Assembly (NCBI GenBank): GCA_022828595.1
Contig: JAKGHH010000002.1
Location: forward strand, 70,652,383 to 70,716,382
From: Nelumbo lutea
Taxonomy: Eukaryota; Streptophyta; Magnoliopsida; Proteales; Nelumbonaceae
Reading direction: 5' to 3'
DNA: 64,000 nucleotides
The translations under genes were made by a program, and so were the position numbers. The notes under the pieces are model-generated. The model searched no databases. It saw only the letters and a program-made list of their open reading frames with translations, and had not been told where the DNA came from. The stretch's first letter is position 1. The number at the start of each line of letters is the position of its first letter. This document shows, in pieces, positions 1 to 11,600 of this stretch.

Positions 1-723
1 CAACTGATGGCAAGAAAGCAAGAGAAAACCCTAGACTGGGTGCGCAGAGAACAGAATTCTGGGCAGATCCAATTTGCTCAGTTTAGCTCTGATACCATAT
101 TAGAGTTCAGCCTGCCTATTTGACTGATAATAGTCAAGGAAAAGAAAGAAGAGACAAAGAGACAAAGAGAAAAAGGAGAAGTGTAGAAGAGAGGACAAGG
201 AGGAAAAGGTCTGGTTCGAATGAGAGGAAAGTAAACCCTCCCATTCGGCCAGATCTGTTTTATATTACTAAAATATTGTGGGAAAATCACATGTGCCCCT
301 ACTTAAGTTAGGGACATTAGATCTAACATAAACTTACACATCAGCACCTAACCATAAGCACAAAGACAGAAATACCCCGGCATACTCGACACTAACACAT
401 ACAAATTCATGTAATACCTGAAAATGGATTTGTACCCTGCATCTTAATATTATGCAGTGTTGCTTATGACACATGTTTTATCGTGATCAGTAGGACCATG
501 GAATCCTTTGTCCTGGTTGGCTTATGGCATTTTATACACTTCTAATCATTAGTTGATGAGTTAACACATCAAATATTCAAATGATCTGAGTTAAACCATT
601 AAGTATGTAATTGATGTTTTTCTCTCAACTTTTTGTATTCTTAAGTATTTATATTTATGAAATCATGGCTTTGACCTATGAACCAGTAAGCTGCCGCCTG
701 AAGGGGAAAAACCAGGTTGGGTT
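1..723. other. BSL intron sequence, no gene seen
   Basis: The sequence lies downstream of BSL exon 14 in transcript sense. The next BSL exon (the GDYVDRG part of the phosphatase) is not found between 1 and 2660, so this is intron. It is AT-rich; the short open frames at about 80-310 resemble nothing recognisable. Confidence 0.6.
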
Positions 724-903
724 GGCAAATTTCTTAAACTACCCCTAAGGTTTAGGAAATTGACTAACTATACCCCTACTGTTTCAGTATGGTCTTAAAG
801 TACCCCTACTGTTTCTGACAATTGTTGTCATCGTAAAATCATAATAGAAAAAATAAAATCTCAAATTTGCCCTCTACTGTTTCTCAAATTTTCAAAACAA
901 AAT

Positions 904-1110
904 TCAACTCCTTCCAGCCGGTCTGCTGTGCTGGGGCGAACTTGGATCAGGTTTCCCAGTCTGGGTGTACGTAACGGGAGTACCTCGACTTTGAACAACA
1001 AAGAAGAGAAGGGTGTGAGAACCAGTTTTACCGTTGGTGGTGCCAATCGCCCGGAGGAGAAGATGATTGTGAGCTATTGGGGCATGCCTCCGACTATATT
1101 TCTTTCGGCC
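904..1110 (+). pseudogene. captured fragment of alternative oxidase exon 1 (mitochondrial AOX1-like)
   Basis: The plus-strand frame reads through a W-I-R-F-P-S-L-G-V-R segment, an STSTLNNKEEK stretch and then EEKMIVSYWGMPP. This order matches the N-terminal part of plant AOX1 precursors: the end of the mitochondrial presequence, an acidic low-complexity linker, and the conserved VVSYWG-P block. The di-iron four-helix domain is absent; similarity stops soon after the SYWG block, before the conserved KEDGTEWKW part. It has no start of its own and lies inside the Pack-MULE, so it is a transduplicated fragment, not a working oxidase. Identification is by recalled family motifs. Confidence 0.65.
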
Positions 1111-1619
1111 TTTCTCTACTATCAACTCATATGTTGGGTTTGGGTCATTCCATTCTTTCTTATTCTGATTTCTGTCTTTTCTTTTCTGCTGTGTGTTCAT
1201 TCATCTCTCTAACTTGATTTTTTTCTTTTCTGCTCCTATCAAGCTTCCTCTTTTGTGTTCTTCAATTGTTTATGCTTTTTATTGTCTTTAAAGGAACTAT
1301 TGACTAAATGCGTTGTAAAGGGATTGAAGTACCAGAGATTTCTGTGAATCTGAACGTCAAGGTTCCTTAGAAACCTCTCTGCACTGTCCTGCCGATACCG
1401 TAACCTGCTTTGGCTATTCTTCCTCCCTCAAATATACATAGAAGAACCTGTTATACTCTTCCTGGGTTAAGGAGACAAGATCAGTTGAAGGTGGAAAAAT
1501 ACTAAAGTGAAAACAAACCCAAAAAAAAGGACGACCAAGTAAGTTTTTTTATCAATCATTGCTTGATCTTTTCAATGTTAGTTTCTCTGTTTCTGCATTG
1601 ATGCTAAGTCTGGGCTGTT

Positions 1620-1888
1620 CATCAGCTTGTCTGATCCGAGTTGAAGAACCATCAACTACCACCATTGTCATTATTTTGGAATATGAAGATAAGCTGTTGG
1701 AGGACTTTCTAGGATGCAGACTTTGGCATCAAAGGTCCAATGTGATCAACTATCCAAAAAAGTCCACTTGCATTGTCCTCAGGCCAGAGAAGAGATTTTT
1801 CATATCAAATCTCAATCCTTCAACAGAGTACTTATGTAAGGTTTCTCTGTTCAACAGCACAAAGGAATTGGGTGTGTGGGAAGCTAAA
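1620..1888 (+). pseudogene. captured fibronectin type III fragment of a VIN3-like (VEL/VIL) protein
   Basis: The plus-strand frame holds about 88 residues with the signature of the VIL FNIII domain: EEPSTTTIVIILEYEDKLLE, DFLGCRLWH, IVLRPEKRFFISNLNPSTEY and LGVWEAK. In intact VIN3-like proteins (Polycomb PRC2 partners in flowering control) this domain follows a PHD finger and precedes the VID domain; neither is present here. The frame ends just after WEAK, where a W-V/T would be expected. The piece lies between the Pack-MULE ends, on the same strand as the AOX piece, and is read as a captured exon. Confidence 0.8.
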
Positions 1889-1956
1889 TGAATCTCAAAA
1901 GCATCTAGCTGCGTTGACATGTCTCTCTTCGTGTCAACGACATCGCCGCTGCAACT

Positions 1957-2271
1957 TCAAGCGGCAATTTTTTTATTTTTCCCCCCTCCAGTATCTACAG
2001 AGGTACAGATCTTTTTTTTTGCACTCACTCTTTTGCAATTTTCACCTCGAGCGCAGAAGAGGTGTTTTTTCAGATCTCTGATCATATCCTGTACAGTTTT
2101 CACCAAACTGCCGCCGCCATTGTTACTGCCATGAACAAGTATATTTTGACAATAAGACCTGAGAGCTTCCGCCAGACCCAGATTTGCAGTTCCTGTTTTC
2201 TCGAATTCCACAAGGGCAGCTTCCTTCTGCTCCTGAGCACGGGCAATGACAGCTAGTGGTGTTGCCGTCAA
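1957..2271 (-). pseudogene. open minus-strand segment in the Pack-MULE, probably a third captured fragment
   Basis: The minus-strand frame gives about 70 protein-like residues (helix-favouring, with ARAQEQKEAALVEFEKTGTA and LVKTVQDMIRDLKKH) before degenerating into low-complexity sequence. I do not recognise the family. It lies between the VIL fragment and the right inverted repeat, in the opposite orientation to the other two fragments, so it may come from a separate capture event. Confidence 0.35.
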
Positions 2272-2660
2272 AGAAGAGAAGGTTGAAGAGAAGGAACAGG
2301 GGAAGTGAAGAGAAAAGGGATGGAAGATAGTATTGGGTTTTAAAAATATTTATACGTCATGTGGTGTCACGTGTATATGGATTTTGACGGAACATTAACG
2401 GATGTTAACGACAGGGGTAGAGCTAGTCAATTGTCAGAAACGGTAGGGGTACTTTAAGACAATAGTCAAACAGTAGGGATAGAGTTGGTCAATTAGCTAA
2501 ACCTTAGGGGTACTTTAAGAAATTTTCCATTTAAAATACCGATCACAATTACTCTATGAAACAATACTAGAATATAGCACCGCACAAGATATCACTATAT
2601 AAAAGAGACATAATTATCAACTGAAAGACATGTAAAATATCTAAACATAGAATTACTTAC

Positions 2661-5600
2661 GCTATGTCTCCTGCAGTTGAAGGAGCACCATATTCATCAA
2701 AAAGGCGCATTAAATCCCCAAATTGTCCATGTAAATCACCAAAAATCTTGACAGGAGCCTTTATTTGCAGCACACTAGGTTCATTTGCAAAAATTCGTTC
2801 TGCACTATCACAAAGATCTGCTATCTCATTGCAATCTAAGAAAAATTGCCTACGGACAGGAGGCTTCCAACCACGAGGCTTCAGAAGATGTTCTATCACC
2901 TGAAAATTAAGAGATTGAATCAAGACTTCAAAAAAGGAAAAGCCTGTGTGACAACTCAGTAGCCAATGAAATAACTGGTACCATTAATTCCAAAAAGCCA
3001 AAAAAAGGGTACATAAGAACAAGATCACCAAGTTTATTTACCATTAATTTTTATACCTAACATCAACCAAAGAGATTTCATTAATGTAAAAAAGAATCCC
3101 TACCACCAATAACAAATAGTAGTGAACAACAAACACTAGCAAAATAACAAACACAAAAACAGCAAGCTAACAAGTCCTTGCCCAATATACAAAATAGGTT
3201 AGAAACAATGAACATCTTATAACTGAACAAGAACCAACTTCAAGAAAGTAAAATATTTAATATATTTAATACTGCAACATGAAATTGTAGGTATTGGTGT
3301 AAGAATTGAGTGTCCAATACTGTTGAAAACAATTAACATTAAAAACAAGAAATAAGTAATCAGGCAGAAAATAAAACACATATATTCCAAAAGGCGTTTT
3401 AAAATGCTCGATTATACTTGAGGTACCAACTTACCTTCTTCGGGACACTATTGATAGACATTTGCCGATCTAATAATTTCCTAGCTGCAGTTGCACTCTC
3501 TGGAGTACCATAGCTCACCCGCCTGCCTTCGTTTTCAAACTGATCAATGGAAAGTTGTCTGACCATACCACCTAAAGCTCCACCAGTCTCTGCAGCTACC
3601 ACTACCTGTAGAGTTAAAAGAATTGACCAAACTAAAATGAGTCACTAAAAGTAGCACTTTCACGCCAGCTAGATAATGAAAAAGAACAATAAACTGGAGC
3701 AGAAAAAAAAGGTGAAACAGAAATGGATTTCTAATACAGACAGCTCTATGATGCAGCCGAACGCCAGGAGGGTTGTTATTTGACAAAGAAGAATCGGGTG
3801 TTTTTATCAGGGTGGATATCTGTTTCCCACTCGGAGTTGCTTCTGCCCCACGATCCCTCTCTGGCATTTGCTCAACTTCTCCATTAACTTGGCGTGCTTT
3901 TGCAGCAGCTAATGCAGCACTAATAGCTTCAGCTTCTGCTGCCGAGGCTTTGACCAAGTAGTCAACATCTTTGCTCAGTCTCCTGAAGTATCATCTAGAA
4001 TAAGTGCCCGAGACTGAAAGGTAAAATTTCACCATTTGCAACTGAGGATATCTATCTAGTTGTATATATGGTGGCTTACCTGGGTCCCTGAAGCATGGCA
4101 TTTTCGGTGCTTAAATCTGTATACATGTCCCCATTTGCAGGAGGAGCAACAGGACTTCCAAGAACAACTGCACCGTCAGGAACTGCTTCAGGAATTGTTT
4201 GCCTAGTTCTATCATCAAAGTACCTCCCAGGTAATCTTCCCGCTTGTATATTGGTTGCAGCAGCTGCTGCTGCTGCATGTGAAGCTGCACTTGTCGTTTC
4301 AGCAGCAGCCAGATCTTCAGCAACAAGCAAGTCATCCAGCAACACTCCTATGGCACAATATCCAATTTCAGAAAATATGCTACAATATCATCATATTTAT
4401 AGACCAATTAGTTTTATTTTAACATAGACAAACCCACACACAGACAACAGTGTTTGCACAAGCAGACAGATAGTAATGTCTAATTCCAAATTCCAACATG
4501 AGAAACATCATAAACTAACTTAGAAAACCAGTTAGAGGGTGCCGAGAATTCTAGAAGAAAATATTAATTGTATGACTATTAGGTTGCAATATAAAAACCC
4601 ATTTTGCTTGCCTATTGGTTTAAACTTTGAAGCATTCTTCTGGAGAGATGTAATAATATTTTACATCTCATGACCAAATCAAGGAACTTGCAAAGGGAAA
4701 ACAACCACTGTTAAAAATGATAGTTTTCTTCATTCGTCCCTTTCCCTATTGGTGACAGTAAAATTTTTCTTCTTGGTATCTAACAATATTATTAACAATG
4801 AAAGAAGCAAAAATACAAAGAAACTACAAAACATAAAAAAAAGGGCAGCAAACAGATCAGATTAAACCAGATATATCCAAATTTGACCTGTTAACATTTA
4901 GATTCCAATCGAATCTTATCCATCGAATTTTGATTGGAGACGAATCCAAATCATATATTGAATTCAATTAGTAAATTATAACGAAATTGATTAGAATATT
5001 ATATATTATTAATAAAATGAACTTAAAATGAAAAACTTCATGAATAATGTGACTAAAAAATACCTTCTAAGACATCTTAACCTATGAATTTAATAAAAGC
5101 ACAATATTCAAATCAACTTTACTAATAGATACATATTAATTTTATGTAGATGTAAGCATATATATTTACATATTATCAGATAACTCTGAATGGAGCCATA
5201 TTTGACCCAATTAGAAACAGATCAAACTCAGATCGCCTTAATCAAATCATATCTGAATTTGAATTTGGACAAATGGATCTCATTTTCCCTCCTATGCAAA
5301 AATTTCACCCACAACAGATAATTGTTCCCAATCAGCCCTCAAGAAAGCACCTTAGGGTACAAAACGCCATTTACCCAATGTTGGTCACAGTTGTCTGGGG
5401 TCTTAGGTGGGGTGGACTGGATATGGAACTATGAACCAAAACTCTAGATTTTTTCCATCTTTCAAAATTTAAACTCAAACCTGCACTCTCATGTTTTGCC
5501 AGCCTGAAATTTCCATTACACCAAGCAACGGCATTTTAGGATACAAAGTAAAATAAAAATGTATAAAGACACCTCAATAAGATTTGGTAATAAAGCTCAG

Positions 5601-8600
5601 TCCACCATATTCACTTATTGATAACTCGCAACAAAGAAACTATATTAATTTCAAAATAGGTGCAGGATAAGATAAATGTTCAAGAGAGTGATCCACAGAG
5701 CTAGACCTGGAAGCAGTCAAGCCCAATTTTGATGGATTGCCCCATCATTCAGAATGGAGACATTATAAATGCATTATCTACACCAGCCTTAGAAAAGCAA
5801 GAAGGCCAAGGCAGGACGGGTTACAACTGAACAGATTGGCATCAGAATTAGAAAAGCCCTTTTCAGAGGAAGAAGTGTGTGAAGCAATTTTGAAAGGTGA
5901 GAATGGGTAGTTACCAGGTTCATTTACGAGTCTCAGATTGAAAGTCCACAAAAAGCAACAATTTTATTGGCTGGGGAAAGGGAATCTGATAAGTGCAGGG
6001 TCAGGAAAGGTTTAGATGAGAAGCCTCAAAAGATCAAGGATGGTGAGTCAGAAAATGTGGCCTTTGTGCACCCTCTTGTTGAAGAGGTGGCTGAATGTGG
6101 GGGAGTCTACATCTAAAGGGGATGAAACAATGTTGTATTCATTGAAGATGAGGGGCAGAAGTCAGAGGATGGAAATGAGGATGAGGATGGCTTAGCAGAT
6201 CAGGTCATGGTGTACAAAGAAAGGTACTTTTTGTTTTCAAAGGGTAGAGAAACTCGAAGATTTGAGGCAGAAAATGGCGTTCAAAGTCATCTCAACATTG
6301 ATGAGATCAATGGTTTGTCAGAAGCTGTTAGTAATGACGATGGCACAGATTCTGAGGATTTGGTTGGGAGTGAGGAGTGATAAGAAAGAGTATATTCAGT
6401 AGTTTAAAAGGTGAGTTTGATGGTGCAGAAAGAGGTTCTGATGGATCTGTTAAAGAGGTGTTTGTAGGTAAACTAGGTTCGGACTTGTGTCAGAAGCGGG
6501 TAAAGTTTAACAACGATTAATAATTTAGTACACATAACCAAAGTCTTATCACAGTTGAAGGATGTCATTATTGGTGCAGGCCATTGCAATAGAATCAAAA
6601 GGACTAACAAGGGGAAGCAGATGAGAAGTAAAGTGAGAAATCAAAAGAACTGAGGCAAACAAACATCAATGGATCAGGTTTGGAAGATGAAGCTAGTGTA
6701 GTTCTGTAGAAGGTGCTGAAGAGTAGAAAGATGAAACTTTGCTTGATTAAGTATGGTCAATTGAAAAGAGGAGAGCAATTTGCAAGAAAAGCTTTTAGGA
6801 GTTGGGAATCTGGAAAGATTGAGGGTGATAGTTTAAAGGAAAGCAGGGAAGTTGAGGATATTAAAGAGACTTGAAAGGAGGATTAGCTTATAGGTGTTAA
6901 GAGTCGGCTGTCAAAGGGTAGTTTGGTCCTTTTGTCTTATTTTAATTGATTAGTGTGATGTTTTTTATGTCTCACTTTTAAGTGTTATGTCCCATACTTA
7001 ATTAGGGTGTAACTGTCATTGTATTTCATATTAGAAACATATAAATCAGCCTGGTCAACTAGAGAGACTAGATTTGAGTTCTCTCTAGATTGAACCATGG
7101 GTTCTCTCTCTCTCTCTCTCTCCTGCTTCTTCTACTCTCTTTCTCTCTCGTTCTAGGACTGAAACCAGTGCCAATCGAATCAATAACATGGTGTCAGAGC
7201 ATTGGTAATCAGTCCAGAGATCAATCCAAAATTTTTCATCGCCTCTCACCTTACTGCTCTGAAGAGATCACATTGATCCTTCGGAGAATCAAAAGGATAA
7301 CAGAAAAGAGTAGCCGTTTCCCTGTTTAGGAGGTTTTCATGCCTCCAGTTGGTGCTAAAGTAGGTGTTTAAGGTGGTTGCTAGAAACCCTCTAAATGATG
7401 AATCTAAGAGGGCTGTGTAGTGGACAGATAGTGCACAGTTGGTTTTTATGTAATAGTCAGCTTGTTTTTTTTCAAACCCATGGCAACCACAGAGGACAGT
7501 AGTGAACACAAATCCAGTGTTATGATTCTCCCTAATTATATGAATTTTCAACTGACCTCTATCAAATGGAATGGTGACAACTATGTGCCTTGGGCTAAGT
7601 CGGCGGAAGTCTTCCTTGGGGCTAAGAAGGTGAAACACGTGAAAGATGACAAACCCTTAGTTGATTCTCAAGAGTACAGTGAGTGGGAACAAGAAGATGC
7701 ACAAACTACATGGTTGTGGAATAGCATAGAACCCCAAATTAGTGTGAATTTTATGTTTTTAGATACAGCCAAGGAGATTTGAGAGCATGCTAAGAAACTT
7801 TATTCTGGACAAAATAATACCAAGAGTACTTTAATCTGTGGTAGGGAAATCAAAGCCTAGGAGTATTATTATGCCATTATGAAATCTTCGGAATGAGTTG
7901 AATGTCTATCATTCCCTTACATCTGATGTCAAAATTTAGCAACAACAAAGGGAACAATTTGATGTGACTAGATTTTTAGTGGAAAGCCGATGAGAGCACA
8001 AATATTAGGCAGTTCTGCTCTTCCCTCCCTTGAGGAGGTGTTTGCTCGTCTCCGTAGGACTTCTATTTGGACCTTCAAAGAGCTCTACTATCTTTGATAG
8101 GTCTGCCTTTGCGGTTAAGGGTGTTCATTATACGGTTCATACCGTAAAACCAAACCAAATTTGTGATTTGGTTCGGGTCTATATTCATAACAGTTTGGTT
8201 TTGGTTTCACAAATTTGAAAATATGGTAATCATAGCAGAGGAGAACCCCCTATTTGCTAATGTTGTTCATTCATTCATTCCAATAAAATATCTTCTTAAA
8301 AGGCAATGAAAATTATAAAACCATTATTTTTATGAGAGAAATAAGAATTTCAGACCCTAACATAGACTTGTTCGGACTTGCCTTGAGGGGCATGGTCGGG
8401 GGCCCAGCCATTAGACTCAAAAAAAAACGCAAAAAGCGCAAAATTTTAAAAGGTGCAAGGTGCATCAGGCGCACACCTAGGTGCACCAGGCGTGCGTCTT
8501 TTGAAAGGGGTGTGCCTAAGACCTAGGCAAGGCACATACCCCAAAATGCGCCTCACTTGTGCGCCTAGGTGCACCTTAGGCATGCCTTTTAAATCACTAA

Positions 8601-11600
8601 TTGTTCTAATGTTCCTATTTTCAAAATTGTTTAGGTCATTATTGTTAATATACTTCATTATTAACATATTTACATACTTGCTTGGTTTGGTCAGATTAAA
8701 TATGAAGAAAAGATATATATGAATTCTTGTTTTGTCAACTTTGAATTTGTCAAAATCTATCATTTATGATGTTATTCAGTTATTCTCTTATTGATATTGA
8801 TATCTATGTTATTCTAGTTTTGTTAATTAATTATTTTTCTATACTAGTTTTGTAGTCTAAAAAGCATAGAATGGTACAAAGTCCCCAAACCGTATTAGAA
8901 ACCGCACCAAACCATAATAAAACGGTTTGGTTTGGTCTAAGAATTTCCCAAACCGTAATTTATTGGTTTGGTTTGAGAAATTCTCCAAACTGCACTAAAC
9001 CAGACCACAAACACCCCTATTTGCAATGACAAGAGGGGGAGGAGACTAGGGAGTTCAGACAAGTCAGGATAGTGGTTCTATGCTTAACCATGGTGGTGGG
9101 TGTAATGGAGGTAGAGATTCAAGGGGGAGGTCGTGGTAGAGGACATAGTAATGGTTGCACCATTAATTTCTATTATGATCTATGTGGGCCACCCTCTACA
9201 TGGACCAATCATGTGGTTTACAAGTGGTGGTAGTACAAGAGATGAAATTCAGCAAGTTGATCAGACACCTTTTACATCTACAGATGCTTCTAGGAAAGAA
9301 ATGATGAGTGTTCCACATGACGAATATGAGCGGTTTCTTCAGGTTACCTTGTAGCAAAATACCGCTACCCTTGCCCACCAAGGGTTTTTTTTTTTTGAAA
9401 CCGATTCGAGAGCGGTTTAGGGTTCCTCCACCCCCTGAACCGGTCAAACCCCCGATACACCCACTATGGGGGCATATAGGAGGGGTCCCGGAACGATACG
9501 TATCGGCCAACCTTAGTATTGTGTGACCCAAATTCCTACTCAATCTTATGTCTGTTAGTAAATTGACGAAGTCTCTTAATTGCTCTATCATTTTTTACCC
9601 CTCTTCTTGTGTTTTTCAAGATCTCAAGACAGGAATGAAGATTGATGGAGGGCATGAGGCTGGCAGATTGTATTATCTTGATGGCAGTGGTTCGACAATA
9701 GCTTTTTAGTCTTCTCTTTCTCCCCTCTAGTGGCATTGTAGGCTTGGTCATCCGTCTCACAAGGCACTTAAGTTACTCGTTCCATCATTGAGTCATCTTT
9801 CTACTTTGGAGTGACTCATGTCAATATGGGAAACATCATCGAGTTTCCTTCAATCCTAGAGGTGATAGTCGTATGTCGAGTCCTTTTGCTTTGGTTCATT
9901 CGGATATTTGGGGTCCAAATAAAATTGTGTTGTACAACAGTTACAAGTATTTTGTAATTTTTGTTGATGATTATAAAAGGATGACATGGCCTTATCTTAT
10001 GAAAGAAATGAGTGAATTATTTTCCATTTCTTCCAAAAAATTTCATGCTGAAATCCACACTCTATTTGGTGTTTTTTTTTTATCAGCAAGAAAATTTTTA
10101 ATTAAAACAGAGAAAATCAGTTACAATAGTTAAAGGTTGCAGAGAAGCATTAATCTAATCTACGACCACTTGCAATCAACTATAATTCTGCCCAGTAGAA
10201 AGAAGATCTATTTTCCCCTTGTTTTGCTAGGGTATCTGGTGTTTTTTTTATCAACAAGAAAATTTTTAATTAAAACAGAGAAAATCAGTTACAATAGTTA
10301 AAGGTTGCAGAGAAGCATTAATCTAATCTACAACCACTTGCAATCAACTACAATTCTGCCCAGTACAAAGAAGATCTATTTGCCCCTTGTTTTGCTAGGG
10401 TATCTGCCATCCCATTTGCATTCCGTTTGACCCAAACAAACTGAGAGTTGGTCCTCCTTGCGAGTATGTCAATTTCTCTGAAGATAACTCTGAGCTTCCA
10501 AGGTACTGATGTGATATTTTTAGCCCAAGAAATGACCAGTAGTGAGTCTCCTATTTACAAGTCTGTTGTACCCATATGCTCAACCATCTTTAGACCTTGA
10601 AGCAGGGCTAGAGGTTCAGCCTATATTGAATCACCAATACCTATTGGTCCTGAGAAGAGTGCCACCACCACACCCAAATGATTTCTAAACACACCCCCTA
10701 TGCCTACCCTTCCTGGGTTAACAAAAGAACTCCCATCAAAGTTTAGTTTTAGTTTGTTCAGCGTAGGTGGCTTCCTTTCCACACTCACAATTACTTTGGG
10801 TGCATCTGCTTGTGCTACTTCAACCCACCTTCTTAGAATCTCATTCGTGGAGTAACTTTTGAATAGCTCCATGGTCTTCACCCAATGTATAGTTCTGATT
10901 TTTATGGCTTTAATAGCCCATATTGTAGCTGCCCTTGCTGCCTTCCATAAGCACTTCCCACTTTTCTTCCGTTGTCTCAGGAAGGAGGGGCTGGAAAGAC
11001 TTACCACATCCTGTGGGGGAACCCATCTGCATCCAAAGAGAGAACAAACAACATTCTAAATACCAAAAACAAAAGAGCAGGATAAAGGCAAGTGGGTTAG
11101 GGTTTCACCACAATCCATACAAAGGACACACACATGAGGAGAGAGGCAATTGTTTGGCCTCCTTTTCTGTAGGTTGTAGCACATCACAAGTGTTTACCTT
11201 CCCTAGGAACACTTCCCAACATAAAGCTTGTACTTTTGGAGGGATCGGTTTACACCAATTTCTCTCACTAGGAAGTTCACCCTCATAGGACTAGTGTGAG
11301 TGAGCAAACCAAAGAAAGATGCACAGGAAAATAACCCATCAAAAGTTGAGGAGCAAACTCTACTATCAGCTATAGATTGGTCCAAGTAGACCCTCTCAAG
11401 TGTTGAGATCAAAAGCACTAGAGACTCACATTCATTTTCCCTCAACCCTCTTCTGAATCCAAAATCCCAAGACATACCCAAATCTAAAAGCAAACCAAAC
11501 CTAGCAACAGATTTGTTTTTATGGTTTGAAAAGGAGTAGAGGTCCGAGAATTTAACCATAAGAGGCACATCCCCAACCCAAAGGTCTTCCCAGAATAAGA

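Larger units (their letters stand above)
724..2528. mobile_element. Pack-MULE: non-autonomous Mutator-like element carrying host gene fragments
   Basis: The two ends are long inverted repeats of roughly 100 bases. The left end reads GGCAAATTTCTTAAACTACC and the complement of the right end reads GGAAAATTTCTTAAAGTACC; both continue with CCCTAAGGTTTAG, an AATTGAC block and two further TACCCCTA(C/T)(T/C)GTTT blocks. Length is about 1.8 kb, with no transposase reading frame. Inside are pieces of at least two unrelated host genes plus a third open segment, the hallmark of Pack-MULEs. No convincing 9-11 bp target duplication is left (GGTTGGGTT versus ATTTAAAAT). It sits in a BSL intron. Related right-end sequences occur near 50 kb and 51.4 kb. 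Confidence 0.75.

Noticed and set aside
1..2660. Further BSL phosphatase exons
   Set aside because: The expected GDYVDRG, RGNHE and later motifs were looked for on the minus strand and not found; the sequence is intron with a Pack-MULE.
7090..7329. 79-residue frame with a signal-peptide-like Leu/Ser start
   Set aside because: It is the (CT)n tract of the Copia LTR running over the primer-binding site.
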